This document shows, one piece after another, positions 41,340 to 50,470 of a stretch of DNA of 64,000 nucleotides. The number at the start of each line of letters is the position of its first letter. Positions within the stretch are counted from its first letter, which is position 1. Source of the stretch: Ramlibacter ginsenosidimutans (GTDB lineage: Bacteria; Pseudomonadota; Gammaproteobacteria; Burkholderiales; Burkholderiaceae_C). The stretch lies in assembly GCF_042678185.1 (NCBI RefSeq), contig NZ_JBHUDQ010000019.1; one strand, 5' to 3'. Made by a program: the position numbers and the translations under genes. The notes beneath the pieces were generated by a model. The model did not search any database. It worked only from the letters and a program-made list of their open reading frames with translations, and was not told where the DNA came from.

Positions 41340-42627
41340 CGTCCTCGTCACCACGCTGCTGATCGTCACGCTCTTCCTGCTCCTGGGCAGCGGCATCTGG
41401 ATCGGCCTCACGCTGGCCGGCGTCGCCTGGGTGGGCATGCAGCTGTTCTCGTCCCGGCCCGCCGGCGACGCGATGGCCGTCACCGTCTGGGGCGCCGCAT
41501 CGAGCTGGACGCTCACCGCCCTGCCCCTGTTCATCTGGATGGGCGAGATCCTGTTTCGCACCAAGCTCAGCGAAAGCATGTTCCGCGGGCTCGCGCCCTG
41601 GGTGTCACGCCTGCCCGGCCGGCTGCTGCACACGAACGTGATCGGCTGCACCATCTTCGCGGCCGTCTCGGGCTCGTCCGCTGCCACCTGCGCCACGATC
41701 GGGAAGATGACGCTGCCCGAGCTCGCGAAGCGCGGCTACCCCGACGACATCACCGTCGGATCGCTCGCGGGTGCGGGCACGCTGGGCCTGCTGATCCCGC
41801 CTTCGATCATCATGATCGTGTACGGCGTGACGGCAGACGTGTCCATCGCCCACCTGTTCGTCGCGGGCATCCTTCCCGGCATCGTGCTCGCCGGCCTGTT
41901 CTCGCTGTACCTCGGCGTGTGGGCCATGCTGAACAAGGACCGCGTTCCGCCACCCGACCAGGTCCTCAGCTTCGCGCAGAAGCTGGGCGAGTCGCGCCAC
42001 CTGATCCCGGTGGTGCTGCTGATCGGCGCCGTGCTGGGCTCCATCTACGCCGGCGTCGCCACCGCCACCGAGGCTGCCGCGGTGGGGGTCGTGGGTGCGC
42101 TCGTGCTCTCCGGCGTGCAGCGCTCGCTGAACTGGGTGACCTTCCGGGAGTCGCTGCTGGGGGCCACGCGCCTGTACTGCATGATCGCGCTGATCCTCGC
42201 GGGCGCGCAGTTCCTCACGCTGTCGATGGGCTATATCGGCCTGCCGCGCCACCTGGCGGAGTTCGTGCGTTCGCTGGGCCTGACGCCCTTCATGCTGATG
42301 ATCGCGCTGTCGATCTTCTACATCATCCTCGGCTGCTTCCTCGACGGCATCTCGATGGTGGTGCTCACCATGGGCGTGATCCTGCCGACGGTGCAGGCCG
42401 CCGGCTTCGACCTGGTGTGGTTCGGCATCTTCATCGTGATCGTCGTCGAGATGGCGCAGATCACGCCGCCGGTGGGCTTCAACCTGTTCGTGCTGCAAGG
42501 CATGACGGGCCGGGAGATCACCTGGATCGCCCGCGTCACCATGCCCTTCTTCTTCCTGATGTGCGGGATGGTGCTGCTGCTGTGGTTCGTGCCGCAGCTC
42601 GCGACCTGGCTGCCCTCGCACATGTAG
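41332..42627 (+). CDS. TRAP transporter large permease (DctM type)
   Basis: Main membrane channel of the TRAP system, 431 residues with about 11-12 helices. Family signatures include FAAVSGSSAATCATIGKMTL and GTLGLLIPPSIIMIVYG in the first half and a second GxxxPP region (ITPPVGFNLFVLQG) in the second half. It overlaps the small permease. The binding protein is not directly next but lies beyond an opposing hydrolase gene. Confidence 0.93.
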   Translation: MNDVLVTTLLIVTLFLLLGSGIWIGLTLAGVAWVGMQLFSSRPAGDAMAVTVWGAASSWTLTALPLFIWMGEILFRTKLSESMFRGLAPWVSRLPGRLLHTNVIGCTIFAAVSGSSAATCATIGKMTLPELAKRGYPDDITVGSLAGAGTLGLLIPPSIIMIVYGVTADVSIAHLFVAGILPGIVLAGLFSLYLGVWAMLNKDRVPPPDQVLSFAQKLGESRHLIPVVLLIGAVLGSIYAGVATATEAAAVGVVGALVLSGVQRSLNWVTFRESLLGATRLYCMIALILAGAQFLTLSMGYIGLPRHLAEFVRSLGLTPFMLMIALSIFYIILGCFLDGISMVVLTMGVILPTVQAAGFDLVWFGIFIVIVVEMAQITPPVGFNLFVLQGMTGREITWIARVTMPFFFLMCGMVLLLWFVPQLATWLPSHM

Positions 42628-42646
42628 CCCGCCGGCGCGGGCCTTT
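42627..42646. terminator. Possible hairpin terminator between dctM-like gene and hydrolase
   Basis: GCCCGC (42627-42632) pairs with GCGGGC (42637-42642) around a CGGC loop in the short gap between converging genes. The following CTTTG is a weak T tract. Confidence 0.4.
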
Positions 42647-42650
42647 GAGA

Positions 42651-43520
42651 TCACGCCGCCACGCGCACGTCCAGCTGCTGCAGCCAGCTCGCAACCTCGT
42701 CGGCGACGAGGCGCGTGCCGGCCGGGATGTCGCCGCCCAGCGAGAGGAGGTGGTCCATGCCGTCCACGATCTTCAGCGTCGCGTCGGGGCGGCCCTGCTG
42801 CAGCCAGTGCGCATGCTCCACGGCCAGCTGTGTGTCCGCGGTGCCGTGCACCAGCAGCACCGGCAGCGCGAGGCCGGCGAGCACCTGCGGCGGATCGTGG
42901 CGGAACCAGGACATCAGGTAAGGCTGCACCGAAGGGCGGAACAGCAGGATCAGCGCGTCGGGGACGTCGGCCACCGGCTGCTGCGCTTCCAGCGCGCGCA
43001 AGGCGCTGACGGCGGGCTGCGCCAGGTCCGGCGGCAGCTGGGCCTCGATCTGCGTGCGCATCAGCGTCGAGGCACGGCTGCCCGCGCCCGCGATGGACAC
43101 GACGCCTTGCGCATGGGCCTGCGTGGCCGCGAGCGCCGCGACCAGCGCGCCCTCGCTGTGCCCCACCAGGCTGAGCCGCGCGATATGTTCGTCGGCGGCA
43201 AGTTGGTGCGCGAGCACCACCGCATCGGCGACCAGATCCTCGAAGCGCAACGCGGATTCGCTCAGGCCCGGATAGGCGCTGCCGCCCACGCCGCGCTTGT
43301 CGTAACGCAGGCTCGCCACGCCCCGCCCCGCGAGTTGCTGGGCGAGCCGCTTGAGGTTGTCGATGGGGCCCGGCAGCAGCGCGTTGTTGCCGTCGCGGTC
43401 GGTCGGCCCCGAGCCTGCGATCAGCAGCACGCCCGGCCACGGGCCGTCGCCCTCGGGCAGCTCCAGCGTGCCCGAGAGGCAGCCCCAGGACGTGGGCAGG
43501 TCGAACGCTTGTGCGGGCAT
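42651..43520 (-). CDS. Alpha/beta hydrolase
   Basis: A 289-residue serine hydrolase of the dienelactone hydrolase/prolyl-peptidase-like superfamily. The nucleophile elbow is VGHSEGALV with Ser122. The segment GVASLRYDKRGVGGS (67-81) forms the strand before it, and VHGTADTQLAVEHA holds the acid residue. I chose ATG at 43520 (MPAQAFDLP), because the longer in-frame extension has no family features. It is oriented against the TRAP genes and sits between the permease and binding-protein genes. The substrate is unknown, perhaps an ester or amide imported by the transporter. Confidence 0.82.
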   Translation of the reverse strand: MPAQAFDLPTSWGCLSGTLELPEGDGPWPGVLLIAGSGPTDRDGNNALLPGPIDNLKRLAQQLAGRGVASLRYDKRGVGGSAYPGLSESALRFEDLVADAVVLAHQLAADEHIARLSLVGHSEGALVAALAATQAHAQGVVSIAGAGSRASTLMRTQIEAQLPPDLAQPAVSALRALEAQQPVADVPDALILLFRPSVQPYLMSWFRHDPPQVLAGLALPVLLVHGTADTQLAVEHAHWLQQGRPDATLKIVDGMDHLLSLGGDIPAGTRLVADEVASWLQQLDVRVAA

Positions 43521-43663
43521 CGACCCACTGTAGCAAACGCCCCTGCGCACTCGCGTCGGACAGCGCAGCAGGTGCACGTGCGCCCCGGGAAAGACCGCAT
43601 CCGGCGGCGTGGGAATTGCACGTAAGCTCCCCGCATTCCAAAACTCATCCTTCCGGAGCTTTC

Positions 43664-44632
43664 ATGAACGCCAAGTTCGCCCTGGCCGCCGCCGCCCTGC
43701 TGCTGGCCGGTTCGGTGTCGGCGCAGACCAAGTGGGACCTGCCCGCCGCCTACCCCGCCAACAACTTCCACACCGAAAACCTCGAGCAGTTCGCGCAGGA
43801 CGTGGACAAGGCCACCAACGGCAAGCTCAAGATCCAGGTGCACGCGAACGCGTCGCTGTTCAAGGCGCCCGAAATCAAGCGCGCCGTCCAGGGCGGCCAG
43901 GCGCAGATCGGCGAGATCCTGCTGGTGAACTTCCAGAACGAATGGCCGATCTTCGGCGCCGACGGCATTCCCTTCCTGGCCGACAGCTACGACGAGTCCA
44001 TGAAGCTGTGGCGCGCGCAGAAGCCCATGCTGGAGAAGAAGCTGGCCGACCAGGGCCTGATGGTGCTGTACGCGGTGGCATGGCCCCCGCAAGGCATCTA
44101 CACGAAGCGCACGCTGAATTCCGCGGCCGACATGAAGGGCCTGAAGTGGCGCGCCTACAGCCCCGCGACCGCGCGCATCGCGGAACTGGTGGGCGCGCAG
44201 CCGGTGACGGTGCAGCAGGCGGAGCTGTCGCAGGCCATGGCGACCGGCGTGATCGACTCGTACATGTCGTCGGGCGCCACCGGCTACGACACCAAGACCT
44301 ACGAGTACATCAAGAACTGGTACGACACGCAGGCCTGGCTGCCCAAGAACGCGGTGATCGTGAACAAGGCCGCCTTCGCCGCACTCGACAAGCCGACGCA
44401 GGACGCGCTGCTGAAAGCCGGCGCGCAGGCCGAGGCCCGCGGCTGGGCGATGAGCAGGAAGGCGAACACCGAGACGCTGGAGAAGCTGAAGGCCAACGGC
44501 ATGCAGATCCTGCAGCCGTCCGCGCAGCTCAAGACCGACATGAAGAAGGTCGGCGACCAGATGCTCAAGGAATGGCTGGAGAAGGCCGGGGCGGAAGGCC
44601 AGCAGCTGGTCGACAGCTATCGGAAGATGTAA
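43664..44632 (+). CDS. TRAP transporter substrate-binding protein (DctP type)
   Basis: Periplasmic solute receptor, 322 residues with a signal peptide cleaved after SVSAQ. It begins TKWDLPAAYPANNFHTENLE and contains KMKGLKWRAYSPATARIAE-like residues, where the conserved Arg of the DctP fold binds a carboxylate group. CCGGAG lies upstream of ATG 43664. A terminator follows. It presumably serves the DctQM permease 1 kb upstream despite the hydrolase gene in between. Confidence 0.9.
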   Translation: MNAKFALAAAALLLAGSVSAQTKWDLPAAYPANNFHTENLEQFAQDVDKATNGKLKIQVHANASLFKAPEIKRAVQGGQAQIGEILLVNFQNEWPIFGADGIPFLADSYDESMKLWRAQKPMLEKKLADQGLMVLYAVAWPPQGIYTKRTLNSAADMKGLKWRAYSPATARIAELVGAQPVTVQQAELSQAMATGVIDSYMSSGATGYDTKTYEYIKNWYDTQAWLPKNAVIVNKAAFAALDKPTQDALLKAGAQAEARGWAMSRKANTETLEKLKANGMQILQPSAQLKTDMKKVGDQMLKEWLEKAGAEGQQLVDSYRKM

Positions 44633-44656
44633 GTCCGTCTCGAACCTGACGCAAGA

Positions 44657-44681
44657 AGGGCCGCATGCGCGGTCCTTTTTC
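44657..44681 (+). terminator. Terminator after the TRAP binding-protein gene
   Basis: AGGGCCGC (44657-44664) pairs with GCGGTCCT (44669-44676), including one G-U pair, around an ATGC loop, followed by a T tract. Confidence 0.8.
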
Positions 44682-44690
44682 GTTTGAGCA

Positions 44691-44775
44691 GGAGAACGCA
44701 GAGGGAATACGAAACCCCTTCAAAGGTTTTCTCTGCGTCCTCTGCGTAACCTCTGCGCACTCTGCGTTCCTCTTC
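44691..44775. repeat. Dispersed inverted repeat, family C, copy 2
   Basis: GAACGCAGAGGGAATACGAA and following ACCCC face GGTTTTCTCTGCGTCCTCTG and CGTAACCTCTGCG around a TTCAAA loop. The CTCTGCGTCCTCTGCGT core is shared with copy 1 at 36790-36895. Confidence 0.72.
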
Positions 44776-44895
44776 CTCGTGCGACTCCCTGGCTCCTACC
44801 GGCCCCTCAGAGGGACACGCCTTGCCCGTAAGGCCAATAGCCCACGGCAGCCGGCGGTGGGAAGCTCAGTGCAGAGGGACCCGAAAGGAAGCCAG

Positions 44896-45048
44896 ATGTC
44901 CAGAACCTGCATCGTTGCCGCCTTGGCGCTGCTGTTGGCCGCATGCGGCGACATGCCGCCGCCGCGCTCCGACGGCTCGCCGTGCGCCACCTACGGCGAG
45001 GCCAGCCAGCAATGCCAGGCGCATCGCTACGCGAGCGCGGGAGGGTAG
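44896..45048 (+). CDS. Small lipoprotein, 50 residues
   Basis: A tiny predicted lipoprotein with signal MSRTCIVAALALLLAAC (lipobox LAAC, Cys17) and a mature part of only 34 residues containing two further Cys (PCATYGEASQQCQAH). GGAA lies six bases before the ATG. It stands alone ahead of the convergent xdhC gene. No function can be assigned, and entericidin-like or quality-control lipoproteins are possible comparisons. Confidence 0.65.
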   Translation: MSRTCIVAALALLLAACGDMPPPRSDGSPCATYGEASQQCQAHRYASAGG

Positions 45049-45057
45049 TGCCGGCGT

Positions 45058-46125
45058 TCAGCGCCCGCCGGCGACGCCGCACACGACCGTGCCGGGGTCG
45101 TTCGCCTGCACTGCCCGCAGGTTCTTCGCTTGCGCGACTTCCATGTCACGCGGCAGGGTGACGCCGTTCTTGACCGCCAGCACTTCGGCCATGATGCTCA
45201 CCGCGATTTCGGCCGGGGTCTTGCTGCCGATGTAGATGCCGATCGGGCCGCGCAGGCGCTGGAGGTCGGCGGCGGACATCTCGAAGTGTTCCACCATGCG
45301 CTCGTGCCGCGCTTCGTTGTTGCGCCGGCTGCCGATCGCACCGACGTAGAACGCGTCCGTCTTCAGCGCCTCCAGCAAAGCCAGGTCGTCGAGCTTCGGG
45401 TCGTGCGTCAGCGCGATCACGCAACTGCGCCGGTCCGGCTTGAAGGACAGCACCACGTCGTCGGGCATCTCGCTCACCACGCGCGCGCCGGCGACGCTCC
45501 AGGTGCCGCGGTATTCCTCGCGCGGATCGCACACCGTCACGGCGAAGCCGCTGAAGAGCGCCATCGTCGCGAGGTATTCGGTCAGCTGGCCCGCGCCGAT
45601 CAGGAGCATGCGGTACTCGGGGCCGAAGGTGTTGACCAGCACGCCGCCCGCGAGGCTCAGCTCCTCGGGCGCATGCGCCTCTTGCAGCGCCACGGCGCCG
45701 TCGGCGAGGCGCACGGTGCGCCGCATCAGCTTGCCGCTCTCCAGCGCCTGCACGAGTTGCTCCAGCGCCTGCGCGTCGGGGTCGTATTCCAGCAGCAGTT
45801 CCAGCGTGCCGCCGCAAGGCAGGCCGAAGCGATGGGCCTCGTCCGCGGTGACGCCGTACTTCACGAAGCCCGGCGCGCCCGAGGGCATCTCGTGGCCCGG
45901 CTCCTTGCCGGCATAGGCCTGGGTGTGCCGATAGATCAGGTCGTCCTCGATGCAGCCGCCGGACACGGAGCCGACGACGGCGCCGTCCTCGGCGAGCGCC
46001 ATGATCGAACCGATCGGCCGCGGCGACGAACCCCAGGTGCGTACCACCGTCGCCAGCAGCGCGCGCTTGCCGGCCCGGCGCCAGTCGCGCAAGGTCCGCA
46101 GCACCATCACGTCCAGGTTTTCCAT
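45058..46125 (-). CDS. xdhC: XdhC-family molybdenum cofactor insertion/sulfuration protein
   Basis: Binds molybdenum cofactor, helps its sulfuration and delivers it to xanthine dehydrogenase-family enzymes. The 355-residue protein has the N-terminal XdhC/CoxI domain (SVSGGCIEDDLIYR, PCGGTLELLLE) and a C-terminal Rossmann-like domain (YVGAIGSRRN, GPIGIYIGSKTPAEIAVSI). I chose ATG at 46125 because GGAGAGG lies directly upstream. It is the last gene of the operon with the TonB receptor, cytochrome c and PQQ dehydrogenase. Its likely client is the molybdenum hydroxylase at 58.8-62.4 kb, the only such enzyme in the window. Confidence 0.9.
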   Translation of the reverse strand: MENLDVMVLRTLRDWRRAGKRALLATVVRTWGSSPRPIGSIMALAEDGAVVGSVSGGCIEDDLIYRHTQAYAGKEPGHEMPSGAPGFVKYGVTADEAHRFGLPCGGTLELLLEYDPDAQALEQLVQALESGKLMRRTVRLADGAVALQEAHAPEELSLAGGVLVNTFGPEYRMLLIGAGQLTEYLATMALFSGFAVTVCDPREEYRGTWSVAGARVVSEMPDDVVLSFKPDRRSCVIALTHDPKLDDLALLEALKTDAFYVGAIGSRRNNEARHERMVEHFEMSAADLQRLRGPIGIYIGSKTPAEIAVSIMAEVLAVKNGVTLPRDMEVAQAKNLRAVQANDPGTVVCGVAGGR

Positions 46126-46144
46126 CGCCTCTCCTTTGCGCGCC

Positions 46145-48280
46145 TCAGAAGGCGTAGACCGCGTTCGCACCCAGCAGGAAGGTGCGGCCGGGCGCCGATT
46201 CGAAGTAGCGCCGGTTGCCCTCGTTGACGATCACGGAGCCTACATAGTTCCGGTCTGCGAGGTTGTCCACCCGCAGGAATTCCCGGAAGGTCCAGCGGTC
46301 ACGCTTCTGCGTCACGCTCAGCCTCAGGTTGAACACCGTCGCGGCTGGCGTGAAGTCGCTGTTGAGATCGTCGACCGCCATCCTGCCGATATAGCGCATC
46401 TCCAGCGCGGTCTCCAACCCCCAGGGCTGGTGGGTCCAGGCCACTTCCGCATACGCGGTGGACTGCGGGATGCCGGGCATGCGGTTGCCCGACGCCACCT
46501 GGTTGTTGGGCGGCGGGCAGGCCGTGGACACGCAGGTGAAGGGGGTGCGATAGGTGGCATCGAGCCAGGTGTACGCGGCATAGGTGGACCACGCCTGGGC
46601 CCAGCGGCCCGTGAGCGCGAGCTCGAGCCCGCGCCGCAGCGTGTCCGAAGCGTTCTGGAAGGTGCTCCGGCCGCCCGAATTGGTGGCGACGACGATCTCG
46701 TTGGCCGTGCGGGCCTCGAACAGCGCGGCGTTCACGCGCCAGTCGGTCACGGGCTCCGCCTTCACACCCAGTTCCCATTGCCGGCTGGTGGCAGCCTGCA
46801 GGTTCAGGTTCAGTCCCGACTGGCCGTCCGGGCGATAGGCCAGCTCGTTGGAGGTCGGCGTCTCGAAGCCGCGCCCCGCCGAGCCATACACGTTGAGCCG
46901 GTCGTTCACGTGCCAGACCAGGCCCAGGGCCGGCGTGGTCGCCGAGTACTGCACGGAGCCGCTGTCGTTGCCGTTGGCGCCGACGATGAAATGGTCCGTC
47001 GAATCGAACTTCACCTCGGAATGCCGCACGCCCGCCGTGAGGCTGAAGCGCTCGCTCTCCCAGGCCGCCTGCGCATACTGGTCGAAGCTGCGCACACGGT
47101 TGTCCTCGTCGCGGCGCCGCACGCCCATCACGCCCACGGCCGACGGCGTGGCCGGCGGCCCCCAGAAGTTCTGGAAGCCCTGCCGGTGCTCCTGCAGTTC
47201 GTCGGACAGGATACCGGCCGTCAACGTGAGCGGGCCGCCGAAGGCGCGCGTCTTCGCGATCCACTGGCCGTCGACGCCGCGGTAGTCGCGATCCAGCGCG
47301 ATCACGCCGCCCGGGTGCGTGATGGGCGCCTGCACCGCCGTCGGGATCGCCTGGAACTGCTCGGTGCTGCGCTGGCCGCCCCAGGTGGTGAGCCGGAGCG
47401 AGTGCACGTCGTTCAGGCGCTGTTCGATGATCGCGCCCACCTGCTGCTGGTTGACCGACTTGCGCGTATTGAACTGCAGCGCGGCAGGACTGGCCTGCCT
47501 CGGATTGGCCTGCCACTCCGCGCGCGTGAGGCCCAGCGGGTCCTGCACCTGCGGCATGTCGATGGCGTTGGCCACGAACGTGACGCGCGTGTCGCGCGCC
47601 AGCTGCCAGCGCGCCTTGCCGTTGAAGCCGGTGCGCTCGGCGGCGCTGTGGTCGCGGAAGCCATCGGTCTGGAAGTGCACCGCGTCGAGGTTCCAGTTCC
47701 ATTCGCCGACGTCGCCGGCGAAGCGCAGGTTCTCGCGCTGCACGCCGTCGCTGCCGAAGGCGGCACCGGCCTCGGCCTGCAGGCCGGGCAGGCCGTCGGC
47801 CGTGAACAGGCTGATCACGCCGCCGGAGGAATTGCCGTACAGCGACGAGAACGGTCCGCGCAGCACTTCCAGCCGCCCGGCGGAGGACAGGTCGAAGTGC
47901 GAGACCTGCCCCTGCCCGTCCGGCATGGTGGCGGGGATGCCATCGGAGTACAGGCGGATGCCGCGCACGCCGAAGGTGGAACGCGCGCCGTAGCCGCGCA
48001 CCGAGATCTGCAGGTCCTGCGCGTAGTTCTGGCGATTGAGCGCCACCACGCCAGGAACGCGCGCGAGCGGCTCGGACAGGTTCACCTGCAACTGCGCGTT
48101 GCGCATCTGCTCGCCCGTGACCACGTCCACCGACGCCGGCGTGTCGAAGGCCTGCTGCGCGACGCCCGGCGTGGGCGTGACCACGATGGGCCGCAACGTC
48201 GCCTCGGTGCCACCGTTCGTTTGCGCGGCAGCGTGCAAGGCTGCGAGCGCGGTGGCGGCCAGCCAGGCCGGCTTCTTCAT
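46145..48280 (-). CDS. TonB-dependent outer-membrane receptor
   Basis: A 711-residue outer-membrane receptor with signal peptide (about 1-20), TonB box-like region (PIVVTPTPG), plug domain about 35-150 (SVRGYGARSTFGVRGIRLY, VLRGPFSSLYGNSSGGVI) and a 22-strand barrel ending in the terminal Phe of VYAF. The gene follows the cytochrome c by 55 bases and precedes xdhC by 19, so it is probably co-transcribed with the PQQ alcohol dehydrogenase. Its plug resembles FecA/metallophore receptors. A lanthanide-chelate or PQQ uptake role is a hypothesis from context only. Confidence 0.9.
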   Translation of the reverse strand: MKKPAWLAATALAALHAAAQTNGGTEATLRPIVVTPTPGVAQQAFDTPASVDVVTGEQMRNAQLQVNLSEPLARVPGVVALNRQNYAQDLQISVRGYGARSTFGVRGIRLYSDGIPATMPDGQGQVSHFDLSSAGRLEVLRGPFSSLYGNSSGGVISLFTADGLPGLQAEAGAAFGSDGVQRENLRFAGDVGEWNWNLDAVHFQTDGFRDHSAAERTGFNGKARWQLARDTRVTFVANAIDMPQVQDPLGLTRAEWQANPRQASPAALQFNTRKSVNQQQVGAIIEQRLNDVHSLRLTTWGGQRSTEQFQAIPTAVQAPITHPGGVIALDRDYRGVDGQWIAKTRAFGGPLTLTAGILSDELQEHRQGFQNFWGPPATPSAVGVMGVRRRDEDNRVRSFDQYAQAAWESERFSLTAGVRHSEVKFDSTDHFIVGANGNDSGSVQYSATTPALGLVWHVNDRLNVYGSAGRGFETPTSNELAYRPDGQSGLNLNLQAATSRQWELGVKAEPVTDWRVNAALFEARTANEIVVATNSGGRSTFQNASDTLRRGLELALTGRWAQAWSTYAAYTWLDATYRTPFTCVSTACPPPNNQVASGNRMPGIPQSTAYAEVAWTHQPWGLETALEMRYIGRMAVDDLNSDFTPAATVFNLRLSVTQKRDRWTFREFLRVDNLADRNYVGSVIVNEGNRRYFESAPGRTFLLGANAVYAF

Positions 48281-48335
48281 GCTGTCTCCTCTTCCTACTT
48301 TGTGCCCGGATGGTAGCGAGGAATGGCAGCGCCGC

Positions 48336-48671
48336 TCACTTCCCTGCCATCACGTAGGTCCACAACGATTCAATGTCCTCCGGCTTGAGGATGCTGCCCC
48401 AGGCCGGCATGGCACCCAGGCCCTGCGTGACGGAGTGCTCGAAGCGCGCGTGTTCGTCCGGCCCGAGCGTGCGCAGGTCGAAGGCGGCGCCCGAGTTCAC
48501 CATGTTGATCCCGTGGCAGCGCGCGCAGTAGCTGTTGTACAGCTGCTTGCCGCGCTCGGGCGACGGCGCGGGCGAAGCGGGCTGCGCCGCCGCGACGGCC
48601 AGGCCCGCCAGCCAGGCCGTAGCGACGAGTCCGGCGGCCGCGGCCGCGGCTTGCCGGATGCGGTGCCTCAT
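48336..48671 (-). CDS. Periplasmic c-type cytochrome, partner of the PQQ dehydrogenase
   Basis: A 111-residue monoheme cytochrome with signal peptide (about 1-29) and heme motif CARCH (Cys49, Cys52, His53). The probable axial Met lies in GLGAMPAWG. The start codon overlaps the stop of the PQQ dehydrogenase (ATGA), which strongly supports a role as its direct electron acceptor. Confidence 0.93.
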   Translation of the reverse strand: MRHRIRQAAAAAAGLVATAWLAGLAVAAAQPASPAPSPERGKQLYNSYCARCHGINMVNSGAAFDLRTLGPDEHARFEHSVTQGLGAMPAWGSILKPEDIESLWTYVMAGK

Positions 48672-50356
48672 TGCAGCGCGAAGGTCCACAGGGACGAACC
48701 CGGGACCACGTTCGCGAGCTCCGGGTCCCCGGCGAGCGCGCCGTACACCGTGGCCGCGCCGCTGGTGACCGTCACGTACTGCTTGCCATTGCGCTCCCAC
48801 ACGATCGGCAGGCCGCTGATGCCCGAGCCGGTCTGGAACTGCCACAGCTTCTTGCCCGTCTTCGCGTCGAAGGCCATGAACTCGCCCGTCTGGGCGCCGG
48901 TGAACACGAGGCCGCCGGCCGTGGAGACCACCCCGGCCCAGTAGGGCGCCTTGCTGGGCGCTTCCCACAGCTTCTTGCCGGTGGCCGGATCCCACGCGAC
49001 CAGGGCGCCGCGCATGCCGTCCTCGGGCGGAACGAAGCCTTCCAGCTCCAGGCCCAGGTACCAGGTCGGCTGCGGCGGCCGTGGCTGCTGCACGTACTTC
49101 ACCTTCATGCCCAGGTTCAGCGTGTTGAAGTAGGCGACGCGCCGCTGCGGGTCGAAGCTCATGGGCATCCAGTTCTTGCCGCCGAAGGCGCTGGGCCACA
49201 CCTCCACCGCGCTCGTCATCTGCTCGGTCTTGCGGACCATGGCCGTGAGCTCGGTGTCGATCGGCCGGCCGGTCGCCATGTCGACGCCCTTGGCCCAGGT
49301 CATCTTGCGCACGAAGGGCGTCGCGGACAGCAGCTTGCCGTTGGTGCGATCGAGCACGTAGAAGAAGCCGTTGCGGTTGGCCTGCATCAGCACCTTGGTG
49401 GGGCGTCCCCCCATGGGCAGTTCGCCGAGCACGAGCTCGTTGGTGCCGTCGTAGTCGTAGGGATCGCCGGGAGAGAACTGGTAGTGCCAGACGATCTCGC
49501 CGGTGGACGGACGCAGCGCGAGCACGGAGCCGATGTACAGCGAGTCGCCGCCGCGCGCGGCAGCATTCCACGGACTGCCGTTGCCGGTGCCCCAGTACAC
49601 GAGGTCCAGGTCCGGGTCGTAGGTTCCGGTGAGCCAGGTGGTGGCGCCACCGGTCTCGTACTTGCCGGGCCCCCAGGTGTCGCCGCCCTTCTCGCCCGGT
49701 GCCGCCGTGGTCCAGCGGTGCCACTTCTGCTCGCCGGTCTTCAGGTCCCAGGCATCGAGGAAGCCCCGCGCCCCGTACTCGCCGCCCGAGATGCCCGTGA
49801 TCAGCACGTTGCCCGCGATCAGCGGTGCGTGCGTCATGCTGTAGCCGTTGTGGTAGTCGGCCGCCTGCTTCGTCCACACCACCTTGCCGTCGGCCGCATT
49901 GAGCGCCACGACGTGCGCGTCGATAGTGGTCCGGTACAGCACCCCATCCAGCATCGCCATGCCCCGGCTCTGGATGCCGCAGCACAGGTAGGCGTTGATG
50001 TCGGCGGGCAGCTTGACCGGCGTGCGCCACATCTGCCTGCCGGTGAGCGCGTCGACGGCCACGGTGGCGTCGTGCAGGGAGATGTACATCGTGCCGTTCA
50101 CCAGCAGCGGCTGCGTCGATGCGTTCGCCGAGTGGTTCAGGCTGAGGTTCCACACGGGCACGAGGCGCTGCACGTTCTCCGTGTTGATCTGGCGCAGGGG
50201 CGAGTAGCGCTGTTGCGACCAGCCCATGCCGTATGTGGCGATGTTGCCGGCCTGCGTCCCGTCCTTGCGCAGGTCGTCGATGGATTGCGCGGCGGCACCC
50301 GCCGCAACTGCGCACAGGGCCAGGGCCAGTGCACAGGTAAAGCCTGGGTATCTCAT
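48668..50356 (-). CDS. PQQ-dependent alcohol dehydrogenase, lanthanide-type signature
   Basis: Periplasmic quinoprotein of 562 residues oxidising an alcohol to an aldehyde. It has a signal peptide (about 1-23), the vicinal disulfide Cys125-Cys126 (AYLCCGIQ) and tryptophan-docking repeats of the eight-bladed propeller (for example ALVAWDPATGKKLWE, AFDAKTGKKLWQF). The metal/catalytic loop reads GDPYDYDGTNE with Asp301-Tyr302-Asp303. In XoxF and PedH the second Asp of this D-Y-D pattern ligates a lanthanide, whereas calcium enzymes carry Ala or Ser there. Start ATG 50356 has GGGAGG upstream. It heads the operon cytochrome c - TonB receptor - xdhC. The specific alcohol is not deducible. Confidence 0.92.
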   Translation of the reverse strand: MRYPGFTCALALALCAVAAGAAAQSIDDLRKDGTQAGNIATYGMGWSQQRYSPLRQINTENVQRLVPVWNLSLNHSANASTQPLLVNGTMYISLHDATVAVDALTGRQMWRTPVKLPADINAYLCCGIQSRGMAMLDGVLYRTTIDAHVVALNAADGKVVWTKQAADYHNGYSMTHAPLIAGNVLITGISGGEYGARGFLDAWDLKTGEQKWHRWTTAAPGEKGGDTWGPGKYETGGATTWLTGTYDPDLDLVYWGTGNGSPWNAAARGGDSLYIGSVLALRPSTGEIVWHYQFSPGDPYDYDGTNELVLGELPMGGRPTKVLMQANRNGFFYVLDRTNGKLLSATPFVRKMTWAKGVDMATGRPIDTELTAMVRKTEQMTSAVEVWPSAFGGKNWMPMSFDPQRRVAYFNTLNLGMKVKYVQQPRPPQPTWYLGLELEGFVPPEDGMRGALVAWDPATGKKLWEAPSKAPYWAGVVSTAGGLVFTGAQTGEFMAFDAKTGKKLWQFQTGSGISGLPIVWERNGKQYVTVTSGAATVYGALAGDPELANVVPGSSLWTFALQ

Positions 50357-50470
50357 GGAGCCTCCCGAGGGTTTGGGGTCGACCGCGCCGATCGCCCGGT
50401 CCGCGCCCATTCTTGGAGGCGAGTTCCGCGCGCGGCTTGGGTCAAACCCGCAGACGCGGGCTCATTCGCC

